A stretch of 64,000 nucleotides of DNA from Nymphaea colorata (Eukaryota > Streptophyta > Magnoliopsida > Nymphaeales > Nymphaeaceae), in the NCBI RefSeq assembly GCF_008831285.2, contig NC_045144.1, positions 13,691,858-13,755,857 on the forward strand. The letters run 5' to 3'. The notes below the pieces were generated by a model. That model saw nothing but the letters and a program-made list of their open reading frames with translations, did not search any database and was not told the origin of the DNA. A program made the translations under genes and the position numbers. Positions 46,681 through 58,856 of this stretch are shown here, piece by piece (the stretch's first letter is position 1; every line of letters starts with the position of its first letter).

Positions 46681-48720
46681 ATACTCAAGAAACTAGAACT
46701 CAAGATCTAGAAAGTCAAAACCAAGCTATCATTTTAACCTTCCCTCATGAATATCAGTTCTCTAACCCTACAATATCATCATCTAATACCTCCACAATAT
46801 CAGGGAAACCCTTACTTCAGTTTGAAACAAATAGTGAATATCAACATAAAACTTTGGAAATGAGGAGTCAACCCAATCCAATGAAAATGAACTAAATCAA
46901 GAACGAGTCCATCCTATGACTACTAGATCTCAAGTGAGAACCTTCAAGCTTAATCCTAAATACAATGAGTTCCATACATATTTTTCTAGCAAACACTATC
47001 TTTCAAAAGCTTTTGTCTCTACTCTTCTTGAAGACAAAGAACCCCCAAATTTCAAGGAAGCATATAAGATGAAAATTGGAGGAAGGCCATGCAAGAAGAA
47101 TATAATGCTCTCATTTGAAACAATACTTGGAAACTTGTTCCAAAGAAAGAAGCCAAATACATTGTAGGACATAAATGGGTGTTCAAAATCAAGCGACAGG
47201 TAGATGGATCGTTGGAAAGATACAAAGCTAGACTCGTCGCCAAGGGGTACAGTCAAAAAGAAGGAATTGACTAGACTGAAACCTTCAGCCATGTTGTAAA
47301 GCATACTACAATTCAGACAGTATTGACTATTTCTATTAGTCACAAATGGAAAATACATCAGCTGGATATTCAAAATGCATTTCTATATGGATATATTATA
47401 GAAGAAGTTTATATGGTTTAACCACCCAGATTTCAAAATCATTCTTTCCCAAATCATGTATGCAAGCTTGAACGTGCTTTATATGGTTTAAAATAGGCTC
47501 CTAGGGCATGGTTTGCCCGTCTTAGTCTATTCTTCCAAAATCTTAGTTTTAAAGGGGCTCAAACAGATTCATCTCTTTTTATTTTGAGAAAAAGAGAAAT
47601 ACTTCTATATGTTTTGGTATACGTGGATGACATGATCATAACAGGAACCTCACCTGAATATATTCATAAAATTATTTGTCAATTCAAAAGTGAGTTTGCC
47701 ATTAAAGATTTGGGTGAGCTTAATTTCTTTTTTGGCATAGAAGCAAAACGAATTGACAATAAGCTAATATTGTCTCAAAGGAAATATACATTTAAGCTTC
47801 TCAAAAGAACAAATATGTTTGGAGCTAAGGGAGTTTCAACTCCCATTGCATGCTCCCCTGCTTTATCTGCTCAAACTGGATCAAATTTTTATGATCCAAC
47901 TATTTATCGCAGCATTGTTGGCGCTCTTCAATATTCTACTACAACTCGCCCAGACATCTCTTATGTTGTCAACAAGGTTTGTCAATATATGTATCATCCT
48001 ACTGATGCCCATTGGGATGCCGTAAAGAGAAGTCTAAGATATTTGAAACACACTATTGATTATGGTCTTGTTATTATTCCTAGTTCAGTTCTTAATATTA
48101 ATGCTTACAGTGATACAGATTGGGCAGGATGTCTTGATGATAGGCGGCCTATAGGTGGACATGTAGTGTTTATTGGATCCAATCTAGTTATATGGAGTGC
48201 TAAAAAGCAATCAGTTGTCTCTTGTTTTAACACTGAGGCTGAATATCGATCTATTGCCAATACCACTGCTGAAATCATGTGTTTACAATTTTTATTAAAA
48301 GAACTTTGTGTTGTTCAATCACAACCTCCCATATTATTGTGCAACAACATCGGCACAGCCTATCTTGCAGCTTACCCTGTGTATCATAGCCGCAGCAAAC
48401 ACATAGAGATTGACCTTCATTTTTTTCTAGAAAAATTGGCCAAAGGAGATTTGAAAATTCAATACATCTCTTCTAAAGATCAGGTTGCTGATATTTTAAC
48501 TAAGCCACTTAGTAAGCAGCACCATTATCAAATAATTAACAAGCTCAATCTTATTGCTGGAGCATTGAGCTTGTGGGGGGATGTTAACAGAAGTACCAAG
48601 AAGGCTCTCAAGGTGAATTACTTAGGAGATAAAAAGTCATGTCTCTTAAGGGATGAAAAGTCATGTATGTTAGAGATGAAAAGTCATGTCTCTTGGGAGA
48701 TGAAAAGACATGTCTTTTGA
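46681..48720 (+). pseudogene. Copia-1 reverse transcriptase/RNase H
   Basis: The N-terminal RT (about 47040-47580) has frame breaks and stops near 47065, 47115, 47271 and 47493. From 47584 a 378-codon frame is open, with YVDD near 47620, DLGELNFFFGIE, the RNase H NTEAEY motif near 48230, [13 protein letters not shown] and the family end ADILTKPL (about 48487). As in copy A, the frame reads without stop through the polypurine tract into the LTR repeats, ending at 48720. Confidence 0.9.
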
Positions 48721-48947
48721 GAGACAAAAAGTCATGTCTGTTGAAAGATGAAAAGTCATGTCTGTTGAAAGATGAAATGTTGTCTCTTGGGAATTAGAGA
48801 CCTCTTATGTAACTTCTCTATATAAAGGCGCCTCTCCACCAAAGGAATGCAAGCAAGAAATAATAAAGCAGTGGACGTAGGCATATTGGCTGAACCACTT
48901 TAAAAATTCATGTCCCTTTAATTACTTTTTCATTTTGATTTCTAACA
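48582..48947 (+). repeat. Copia-1 3' LTR (copy B)
   Basis: 366 bp, TGTTA...TAACA, almost identical to 1541-1906. The polypurine tract is at 48575-48581, and CAGAG follows at 48948. Confidence 0.95.
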
Positions 48948-49862
48948 CAGAGAACTCTACGGCGCAACCAAAGGTTTCAAGGAGGAGTTGGGGAAAGGAG
49001 GGTTTGGCAGTGTCTACAAAGGTGTGCTTTCTAGGAGCAGAATCGAGGTTGCAGTTAAGAGAGTATCGCATGGTTCAAAGCAAGGGGTGAGGGAGTTTGT
49101 GGCAGAAATATCAAGCCTGGGGAGGATGAGGCACAGGATCATGGTCCAATTGCATGGTTGGTGTAGACGAGGCGATGACTTGCTCTTGGCTTATGAATTC
49201 ATGCCATATGGGAGTATAGACAATTTTCTTTTGTGTGAAAGGTAGAAGCCTTAGTTGGGAACAGATGTTCAAGATTCTAAAGGGAATTGCTTCCGGCCTG
49301 CTGTATCTTCATGAAGAGTGGGAGCAAGTGCTTGTGCACAGAGATGTTAAAGCAAGCAACGTGCTGTTAGATGGTGATCTAAATGGCAGGTTGGGTGATT
49401 TTGGCCTTTCCAGACTCTATGAGCATGGGGCCAACCCCAAGACAATCCAAATCGTTGGGAGTTTTGGGTACATGGCGTCGGAGTCTCCCGCACCTGGAAG
49501 TCCAGCACGAGTGCCAATGTCTACTCTTATGGTGCTTTGCTCCTAGAGGTGGCCTACAGAAGGAGGCCTATTGAGCTGGAGAGACATTGTGAAGAGATGG
49601 TTCTAGTGGAGTTAGTCCACTCTTTGTGGAAGGATGGACGTATACTGGACGCCATGGACAAAAGGCTTGGGAATAGCTATGTGGTGGAGGAAGCAGAGCT
49701 TGTGCTGAAGCTTGGCGTTCTCTGTTCACAGGCTGCACCTGAATCAAGGCCAAACATGCGGCAATTAACTCAGTATCTTGACCATGATGCCTCACTACCA
49801 ATCTAGAATGCCAGAATCTTGTTATTCAAGACGATCCAGGATTGGACCAAATAATTGTGTAG
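48948..49862 (+). pseudogene. L-type lectin receptor kinase, kinase half (copy B), disrupted
   Basis: The sequence continues the gene that starts at 42931: [10 protein letters not shown]-type juxtamembrane text, glycine loop [28 protein letters not shown] (about 49338) and DFGLSR. A stop follows NFLLCER near 49245. A second shift near 49485 (absent from copy A) breaks the activation segment, and a third near 49800 changes the last residues. Subdomain XI text (LCSQAAPESRPNMRQL) is kept. Copy B is thus more damaged in the kinase than copy A, although its transposon genes are better kept. Confidence 0.92.
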
Positions 49863-51468
49863 TACCCTTCCTCTGAGAACTGTCACCAACTTCAGGAAAC
49901 TCAGGCCTGTAACCTATGAACACAACTGCAGTATGTCACTGCAAACACATCAATCGAAAGTCATAGATCAGTAAATCATTTAGCAAGTTGTCAAATAGCA
50001 GAATACCATGCTTTGCTTTAGGTTCTTCATGTCTGGTTCGCTATAAGATCTCTCATTTCTGTTATTTTTGAAGCCGAGTGCGAGCCCATACCCCGTTTCT
50101 CTACTCTTTGTATAGGCTTGGCCTACCAAAATGTTTGTATGATTTAATACCAGCAGTGTAATATAAAATACAACTAATTACCTAATGACGATCTTTTTTT
50201 TTTCTGTTTTAGTTTTTTCCTGAATCAAGGGTACAGAATAGATTATCTCATTTTTCACATTATTTTATCTTTGTTTTCTCGCTGTGCATTTTAGATGTTT
50301 GAACGTATACTTGTGATATTGCTATAAATATAAGGTCATTTTTTCTTTACCATTATATTAATTTCTATTAATTTTCATGTTATTTTTATTTATTTATTTG
50401 TGATCTTCATGTCATTGCTATAAACACTTGTGATCTCTCATGTCTGTTATCTTTGCTTCTATAGTTACTTTGTAAGCGTATGCTTCTTGGATCAAAGAAC
50501 AATTAAAGAAAACTAGGAAGTCTTTCAAACTTGTAAGAAATCTAGGGTCAGTAAATAACACCAAATATGTGTTGGTGGTACTAGCGGTAACACCATGCAT
50601 CAGATGACTAAAAGGAAAAGAGTAAAAATTGTCGAGAATGTATGAATTTGTCTACTGCTTATTGATGATCAACATGCTGCAGGCGTTGCCAACCTACAAG
50701 AAAGGTCAGCTGGTAAAGGATGTGTGCACGTGAAGTATATAGGTTACATGTTTTCTCATTCAAGCAAAAAACTGCTGGGAGTGCAAACACAGTCTCCTTC
50801 TTAGTTATGTTATGCCCCAATTTTTATCCCATTTTCCACTTAACTTAATTCTCCATCTTGTGTTGATCTTCATGGCTGGCTTCTATTTGATTGGGATGGT
50901 GTCCAGGTACTTGGCTACAGATTTGCTTCCCTTTGTTTTTCTGTATCTAGGATTTCAAGTATGAATTGTCGGAGCCAACCAAGTAGATAAAACTTGATAA
51001 TCATAGTGTGAAATATAATTTAGGTGATGGATTTATGCCTTCTCATTATTCATACAGTCGACTCATGCTTCTTTTGTTGGTAATAAACAATAAAGGAACA
51101 AAAGAGAGCACTCATACAACTCACGACTCCGATAAGGCTACCTCGGCACACTTTACACTTGATACAAATGGCACAAACCAATGCACCTATTTGTAGGCTA
51201 CCTCAAGACACTCAACTTATAACTCATAAACCTCCACACTAATGGTCATTACAAACATGATATTAAAAGATATTAAAAATAAAAAACCTCCCCATTACCA
51301 CAATTTATTATGTCATAACTATTGACATTAAACTCTTAATTCACTATGCCATAACACTATGACATTAAAACAAAAACTACAATTATCCACATATTTACTA
51401 AAATTGTTTGCATCATATTTTAACACTCTTATTTGATGCAAAACTTGATACTCCAAGAGATTACCTGA
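49863..51468. other. 3' flank of the LecRK remnant (copy B), no gene recognised
   Basis: Same sequence as 2825-4435, AT-rich, with no domain identified. Confidence 0.5.
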
Positions 51469-51469
51469 A

Positions 51470-53360
51470 TTTTACGAACTTTGAATGGTTGAGTGCTTTC
51501 GTAAATCTGTCTGCAACTTGATCATTTGTGGAACAATATTTCATTATTATCATTCCATCAATAACAGCTTCACAGACAAAGTGATGACACAAATGTGTTT
51601 AGCTCTTCTGTGGGATACCGGATTATTTGTCATGATGATTGTTGCATGATTATCACAAAAAGTTCAGTCACCTCATCTTGTTTTTGTGCAAGTCCCTCAA
51701 AATTTTTCGAATCCAAATACCTTGACATGCAGATGTGGTGGCTGCAATATACTTCGCTTCAGAAGATGATAGAGTTATAGTTGTTTACATTTTAGACATC
51801 TACTACAAAGCCCCCGATCCAAGAATAAAAGCATATTCACTTGTGCTTTTTCTGTCATCAACAAAACCAGCCCAGAAGCTGTCAAAAAAGCCAATTAACT
51901 TAAAATTGGAATTAGATCGATACCAAATCCTATAGTTCAATGTTGATCAGATGTAACAAAGGATCTGTTTTGCTGCTCCAAAATGATGTATTGATGGACA
52001 ATACAAAAACCTTGAAATCAGACTAACTGGGTACACAATATCTGGGCGTGTCTATGTGAGGTACATTAATTTCCAACTGGACTTCCGTATAACTTCTCAT
52101 CAGCTTTCACAGTACCATCATTTATCGTTAACTTCTCATGAGAGTGAAACATAATTTGCATAATAACACATTAAATTTCTGAAGTATGTTAAAAACATAG
52201 TTTTCTTGAGAAATAAAAATTCCATTGTTAGTCTAATGAACCTGAAGTTCAAGAACATAATGTAACAATCCCAGATCTGACATATCAAATTCACACGTCA
52301 TGATTATCTTAAATTTTTCAATGAGAATATTAAAGGAACTTGTATAAATGATGTTACCTACATAAACACATACTATGAGAATATCATTACATATTCCCTT
52401 TATGTATAAAGTGGGTTCACTTTCGCTTTTGTGAAAACCATTATGCATTAAGTATGTATCTAATCTCTCATACCAAGCTCATGGTGCTTGCCTAAGATCA
52501 TAAAGACTTTTTTCAATCCTTATACCTTCTCTTCTTTTCCATTAATAACAGATCCCTATGGTTGGCAACACTCTTCTTTTCCATTAATAACAGATCCCTA
52601 TGGTTGGCAAACATATACTTCTTCTTTAAAAAACCATTTAAAAATGCAGACTTCATATCAAACTAAAAAAACTAACCATTTGTATGAGAAGCAAATGCTA
52701 AAATGATTCTAACAGTTTCAAAACATGCAATAGAAAAAAAAGTTTCTAAAAATTTTACCCCATATATTTGAGCATACCTTTTTGCGACAAGTCTTGCTTT
52801 ATATTTTTGCATGCTTCCATCAACATTGTATTTTATTTATGTAGACCTATTTTAACACCAATGGCATTTTGGCCATCTGGTAGATCTACAAGTTTCCAAG
52901 TGTCATTCCTTTGAATGGCCATTATTTCTTCTTCCATGGATTTCTCTCATTCTTGTTTTCCGCAAACATCTTCAAAACATGTTGGTTTTGTAACCATCAA
53001 AGCAAGTGCACAACTATAAATATGATCAATTCTCTTTACCTTTCTTCAAGGACTATCACTATCCATAATGGGTCTAATATTTTGGTTTCTTTAGCTCTCC
53101 AAGGAAATGATGTTGGTGGAGGCTGAGATTCATCTTTTTCAAATTAATTTGGTTCATTTAGGTCATTTTCAATAACCAAGTCTCTTTTTTGTTAACTTAC
53201 TTCCAAAAACTATTTTCATCAAAAATAACATCTCACCGAATAATAAGTTTCTTGGTATCAGGGTTATACAACTGATACCCTTTCGTAACATCCGAATATC
53301 CAACAAATATACATTTTTCACTTTTCTTGTCCAACTTAGTATGCTCGCTTGAATCAATTA
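51470..53360 (-). pseudogene. Copia-3 pol remnant (copy B), minus strand
   Basis: Counterpart of 4436-6330. It has integrase C-terminal, RT (YVGN in place of YVDD, near 52350) and RNase H text in order on the minus strand. The tandem 42-bp duplication is at 52529-52612. Confidence 0.8.
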
Positions 53361-53440
53361 AAGCATATGAAATACATTAAAAAACTCGTAAATTAGTTAC
53401 ATTAGGTTTGTGTTTCCACCAAGCTTAATAGGGTGTTCGA

Positions 53441-53791
53441 TTGCGTATTGTTTTAATTGCTATGACATGTTGCACCTATGAACTTGTATGGATCAAATCA
53501 TTATTGACAGACATGAATATCCTAGTTAGTCAACCCATGGAGCTCAAATGTGACAACATGGCAGCAATGCATATAAGTGTGAATCTGATATTTCATGAAA
53601 GAGTTAAACACATAAATGGACTGCAATTTTGTCTGTGAGAAGATTCAAAGCAAATAAATAGTCACCACACATGATAGCAGTTGAGTTCAACTTGCAGACA
53701 TTTTTACCAATCCCTACACCGTGATCAGTAAAAGAAGATAATTGACAAGTTGGCGCAGATTAGCACCTGCACTCCAACTTTAAGGAGAGCA
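53441..53791 (+). pseudogene. Copia-4 RNase H tail remnant (copy B)
   Basis: Counterpart of 6411-6763. The KCDNMAAMHIS and FHERVKHI motifs are kept. A one-base difference after KHIN ends the frame earlier than in copy A. Confidence 0.8.
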
Positions 53792-54105
53792 TGCTAGTAT
53801 ATACCATTGAAGTTCCCTGTCTTTTTCATGTAATCCTCATTCCGTTATAGGAGGAATATAGTTTTGGGCAAGGTCTTGTCAGTTTCCCAGTAAACAAAAA
53901 AATGTTTCTTCCTTGAGTAGGAAGGGTGCCTCCTACTCATTATACTTTGATGAGGAGCCATTCCCTTTAATGGTCATCATTGTAATGGTGAAAAAAGGTG
54001 AATGAAAAGTAGCAGTGTAAGATTTCCTCACTGTGGATGTAGACTGTATTGCCTAACCACACAAGGTTGGTGTGCTTGTGCTAATTGCTTGAATAGATCT
54101 CTTTT
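53792..54105 (+). repeat. Probable LTR of Copia-4 (copy B)
   Basis: Counterpart of 6764-7075, with the same TGCTAG start and the U5-like GTGGATGTAGAC...CTAACCAC stretch. The right end is uncertain. Confidence 0.58.
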
Positions 54106-54536
54106 AAGAAGATAATCTATGATGGTGCCCTATTATATAAAATAGTTATATATTTTTTTCATTAGGGCTGTGAAGTTTAAGGACTCCCATTTCAAGAAGC
54201 AGATTAAGGTTAAAGGACAACACTCACACCCTACGTCAAGGGAGTACCATAAGCTACTGATCTTGAAGACATCAACCCATGGTAGACGTGACATAAGCAT
54301 GAGGATATCTAACTAGAACACTCGTGTATCATATATATACTATACTAGTTTAGTTAATAGTTAATTACTTTGCTTTCATTTATTTTTTGTATACTTCATC
54401 CATGCATTGACCATTTGTGTTTTAGTGGTGAGTAGTTTTGTTAGACAAATGGATGTTTCAAGCATCTTATTTGGGGCTACTCAACAAGTAGTGCTTTGAG
54501 TAATCATAATTATGGTTCGTTGATGATGTAGAAAAC

Positions 54537-55137
54537 TACATTTTCTATAAACACAGTGGTGGTGCATACTATAAAATCGTACCTGACATCAATATGTTTT
54601 GTCATCTCATGATAGATCTAATCTTTGGTCAAGTGAACGACACTTTGACTATCGTAATAAATAATCAACTTTTCTTGACTTGTATAAAGTTACGATAACA
54701 TGCCCCTCAACTACTGCTTACGAGATTTCTTCAAGTCATATAATGATTTCTTTAGAAAACACGCATGATTATCTTTTCCTTCAACAACAAAATCTTCAAA
54801 TTGATGCATATATATATATATATATATATATGTATAATATATATATATATATATATTCTTTTAATAATTTACCAAATAAAAATGTTATTTTAACATCAAG
54901 CTATTCTAATTTCATATCATACATGGCAACTAAAGCAAGTATAGAACTATGCTTATCAACAAGAGAAAAAAATATCACTAAAATTAGTTTCTTCTACCTA
55001 GTTGTAGCCTTTTGCAACTAACCATGCTTTGTCCTTTGCATCTACTAACTGTGAGGTACCTTCCTTTTTCTTAAAGACACACTTGCAAAAAATTATCATC
55101 TTGTCCTTAAGTAATTTACAAGCTTTCATGTTTGATT
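54537..55137 (-). pseudogene. Copia-5 pol remnant (copy B), minus strand
   Basis: Counterpart of 7500-8100. RT N-terminal text is joined directly to RNase H text (DSQSVVHLTKD), with the catalytic part deleted. Confidence 0.78.
54808..54857. repeat. AT microsatellite (copy B)
   Basis: The same locus as 7781-7820 but longer on both sides of the GTATAAT interruption. Confidence 0.95.
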
Positions 55138-55166
55138 TCTATGCAGAGATTCAATTTCTTCATGCA

Positions 55167-56126
55167 TCACAACTAGGGCTGAACACAAGCCGAGGGGAGT
55201 TCATGAAAAGTGGTAGAGGTCTTCAGCAAGGTAGTCTTTTATCACCTTTTCTTTTTTTGATTTGATGGAGAATTTTTCAAGGAACCTCCAAGCTAAGATC
55301 ATGTGGTGGAAAAATGATATTCCTATTCTAGGGAGAGGTGCTTCTAAGTATGGCTCTATCCCGTATGTTGATGATGTGTTGTTCTTCATGAAGGCTAATG
55401 ATAAATTGCTAAGACATTTGCTGGGATGTCTAAATGAATTTAATAGAGGATCAGGTATGCAGATCTAATTTTGTATCAAGGAAGGCTCCAACATACTGAT
55501 TGGAAGGAAGGGTAGTTTCTATTGGAGTATTTAGGACTGCCTCTATCCCCATATAGGATAGAGGGAAATGTTTGGGACCCTGTGGTTCTCAAAGTTCAGA
55601 AAAAATTGTGCTTATGGAAAGGAAGGCTATTGTCGTTTGACGGAAAAATTTGCTTGATCAATTTTTTTCTTCACACTCTTCATATATATAGGATGATGGT
55701 TCTATTAATATGCATGGATGCCATAGTTAAAAATTTAAAGATGCTCATGTCTGGGTTTTTGTGGGATAATTCAGAAGTTGGCCATAGATCCCATTTGGTT
55801 GCTTTGGAGGTTTTGGCTAGACCTCACTTGGAGGGAGGAGTTGGTTTTTGCAGATTAAAAGATAAGAATGTGGCTAATCTTGCTTTTTTGGGATATAAGG
55901 CATTGACTGAGGATAATACATGGGCAAAACACCTGTAGACAAAAAGTATCTTAGTCTTATGAGTGCTTGGACTTGCAGGATTGGAAGCAAAGAGTCTCTA
56001 ATTTGGAAGGACATTATGAAAATATGGAAGAGGGTTTGTAACAATATTTGTTGGCAGGTGAAAGATGGGAAGAAAGCCAATTTTTTATCTGTGGAATAAT
56101 GGAATTCTATTGGAATGCATAGAGTT
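55167..56126 (+). pseudogene. LINE ORF2 reverse transcriptase, left part (copy B)
   Basis: Counterpart of 8130-9089. It carries the SGRGLQQGSLLSPF, YVDDVLFF and YLGLPLS motifs of plant L1-type LINEs, with several stops. It is split by Copia-2 after 56126 and resumes at 60976. Confidence 0.87.
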
Positions 56127-56427
56127 TATTAACTCAGCTGAAATACACTCCAAATAAAATCAGTATACATTAGATGTATTATGAAATATTTTTGATATCA
56201 GGCCTTGCGTGAAAGATTAGAAGTGGCTAGGCATGCTGGAACTCGTGGTGGAGCAGAGCAATGCTGGAATTCATGGTGGAGCAGTGCAACAACTATTTGT
56301 TATAACAGAAAATATCTTTTTAAGAATATTCTTTTGTTTTTTAGTATATAAAGCACAGTTGTGCTCATTGTAAAGTAGTGCGACAGAAAAGCACAAATAG
56401 AAAAATAGAAGTTCTCTCTTTCCTTTA
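56127..56427 (+). repeat. Copia-2 5' LTR (copy B)
   Basis: 301 bp with TA...TA instead of TG...CA termini. It contains a 28-bp tandem duplication and a TATATAAAG box (about 56345-56353). Confidence 0.95.
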
Positions 56428-56439
56428 TGGTATCAGAGC
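56428..56439 (+). other. Copia-2 primer binding site (copy B)
   Basis: TGGTATCAGAGC, an exact match to the plant initiator tRNA-Met primer site. Confidence 0.92.
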
Positions 56440-56456
56440 TCGAGAGAGCAGCATCC

Positions 56457-57425
56457 ATGGCGTCTCCCATTGCAGCAGCAGTCACAAACTAGAAATACTC
56501 CTACCCGTCCATGCTGAATGTGGCAAATTTTGTGTCCATAAAACTCTCCCAAACGAATTTCCTTCTCTGGAAGACCCAGGTTCTTGGTTTGATCGAGAGT
56601 CAAGATTTGCAAGGATTTATCAATGACGAAATCTTTGTTCCTGATAAGTACATTATCAATGGAGATAAGCGAGAGATTAGCCCAGACTACTTGCAATGGA
56701 AGAAATCGGACCAACTCCTACGTGGGTGGATCACGGGCACCCTATCTGAAGAAGTCCTAGGGCTCATTGTTGGTTTAGAAACATCAGAATAGGTATGGAG
56801 GACACTCGAGGAGGCATACCTTTGGATTCTCAAGAAAGAGAATGTTGTCTGCTACAAAAATTGCAGACACACAAAAAGAAGAATATGATTATGGCTGATT
56901 ACATACGGATTTTCAAAAGTATTTGCGATGAATTGCAGGCCATTGGATGACCGGTGAATGACCATACAAAGGTCTTTCTTCTCTTAAATGGATTGGGGCC
57001 TGAATATGAGTTGTTTGTGACGTCAATGTTGAAGCCCCCAATTCCTGTTTATAAGGACGTTATACCATTGCTACAAAGCCACGAAACATTGAAGTCACTC
57101 AATAAATATGAAAGAGAAATCCAGCACTAATCTGCATTTTATGCCCAAAGTCAGACGTTCTATGGTAAACGTGGAGGAAGAGGAAGACAATACTTCTTTT
57201 CTCAAGGCGGGGGTTTTATCCATATAACCATGGGCAACAAGTAATCAAGCAAACATTGCCAAGGCTTCAACAAATCATGAGAAATTTACAGATGCCAAAA
57301 GAAACACCACAGCGAACAAAGAAAAAGGTATGGTATGCCAGATTTGCTTTAAATCGAATCACTCTGCTCTTAGATGTTGGCACAGATTTGATAATGCATA
57401 TAAGGTAGAAGAAGCTGCATAAGCT
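56457..57425 (+). pseudogene. Copia-2 gag
   Basis: The ATG at 56457 is followed by a stop after 11 codons. Gag text then continues: LSQTNFLLWKTQVLGLIESQ, then DYLQWKKSDQLLRGWI, with stops near 56790 and 56950. The zinc knuckle CQICFKSNHSALRC (57336-57377) is complete in CX2CX4HX4C form. Four or more in-frame stops (TAG, TGA, TAA) rule out a product. Confidence 0.87.
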
Positions 57426-57429
57426 TTAG

Positions 57430-58856
57430 CAACAATAACTATGGTTGATAACCACGATCACGTCTGGTTTCCAAACTCTGGAGCAACTTCGCACATAGCA
57501 TCATACTCAGGTATGTTCTGAACACAACCAAATATAGAGGTACAGAAAGAGTTATAGTGGGAAATGGACAGTCTCTTAAGATTACACATGTTGGAGAAGC
57601 AAAAATCGGCTCTAACCAAAATAGATTAAAATAGATTAGAGTTGAAGAATGTTTTAGTTGTTTCTGAAATTAGAAGAAATTTGATTTCAGTAAGTCAACT
57701 AATAAGAGACTTACCAGTGGATTTTTGTTTTTCGCATGACCATTTCCAAATTAAGATCAGGGAAACAAAGCGAGTGTTAGCTGAAGGACGTCGTCAAGGT
57801 GATCTTTACATGCTTGAAGCAGGAATAAAGGAGGCGTGTTTTTCAAACCATCAAAACATAGTCAGTTTGGAGATATGACAAAGAAGGCTAGCTCATGTTA
57901 ATTATGGTGTTTTGAAATTTCTAAATAGAGAAAAACAAATATGTAGTTTGATGATTCCACTGTGATTTATGGCAAAATCTTCTCGTTTACCATTCTTTAC
58001 TGCAGATAAACAAGAGACACAACCTTTTGATATGCTCCACTGTGATTTATGGGGGCCATCACCAATAGTTTCAGTACAATGGATGAGATATTATGCAATT
58101 TTTGTTGATGATTCCACAAAATATTGCTGGATTTTTGCTGTAAGAGAGAAATCAGAGTTTGTGTCTTGTTTTGAGAAGTTTATTGTATACATAAAGAATC
58201 AGTTCAATAAAATGATCAAGATCATTCATCAGACGAGGGAACAGAATTTGATAATAATAGAATGAAAAAAAAAATTGATGACAATGGAATTCGTCATACA
58301 ATGTCTTTCCCATACACACCACAGCAGAATGGGCAAGCTGAAAGAAGACATCGAATTGTTACTGAGTTGGGTCTAGCGATGTTATTCTATGCAAATTTAC
58401 CCCTAAAGTATTGGGTGGATGCATTTAACACTGCTGTTTGGGTTCATAACAGAATTCCTACGACACTCTTGAATATGAAATCGCCTTATGAGAAGCTGTT
58501 TGGTGTCAGGCCTGAGTATGATTACATGAGAACATTCAGGTGCTTATGCTACCCATACTAGAGAGATTATGTCAGACATAAGCTAGAACCAAGATCATTA
58601 CCTTGTGTATTTTTGGGTTACAACACTTTGCATAAAGGCTATAGATGTTTACACCTTAAATCAGGACGAGTTTACATCTCCAAGCATTGCATATTTGATG
58701 AACACAGCTTTCCATGCAAGAGTGTGGTAGACACAAAGTTGAAAATGTTAGAACTCAGTATGATGCTTGGTTTCCCTGAAAATGAAGAAACAAAGAAATA
58801 CTTGGGCGCCAAGACACAAGAACAAGAACCTATGTCTATTTTGTCAGAAAGTGAAA
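57430..58856 (+). pseudogene. Copia-2 protease and integrase
   Basis: The protease signature is NSGATSHIA near 57475, so the catalytic aspartate is replaced by asparagine. GAG-pre-integrase text is at 57640-57960. The integrase has CDLWGP (about 58042) and FVDDS. The second catalytic segment (about 58230) lies out of frame with the flanking 98-codon piece, and PQQNGQAERRHRIV (about 58320) is in the next frame. The C-terminal LGYNTLHKGYRCL stretch begins at about 58613. A stop at 58559 and shifts separate the parts. Confidence 0.87.

Larger units (their letters stand above)
43975..48947 (+). mobile_element. Copia-1, complete Ty1/Copia retrotransposon (4973 bp), inserted in the LecRK gene
   Basis: The element is bounded by LTRs 43975-44343 and 48582-48947, both TGTTA...TAACA. 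It carries a tRNA-iMet-type primer site, decayed gag, protease, integrase, RT/RNase H in Copia order, and a polypurine tract at 48575-48581. Flanks are TAGAG (43970-43974) and CAGAG (48948-48952), a 5-bp target duplication with one change. Joining the flanks restores the LecRK frame across the kinase start. The two LTRs differ at many positions, so the insertion is not recent, and all genes are broken. Confidence 0.95.
47041..58854. repeat. Large direct repeat, copy B
   Basis: This is the counterpart of bases 1-11810, about 47.04 kb downstream. It continues on both sides into unique sequence that belongs to the same elements: the rest of Copia-1 and the lectin gene to the left, and the rest of Copia-2 and the LINE to the right. 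Copy B is therefore internally contiguous, and copy A is the one that is cut off. Confidence 0.97.
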
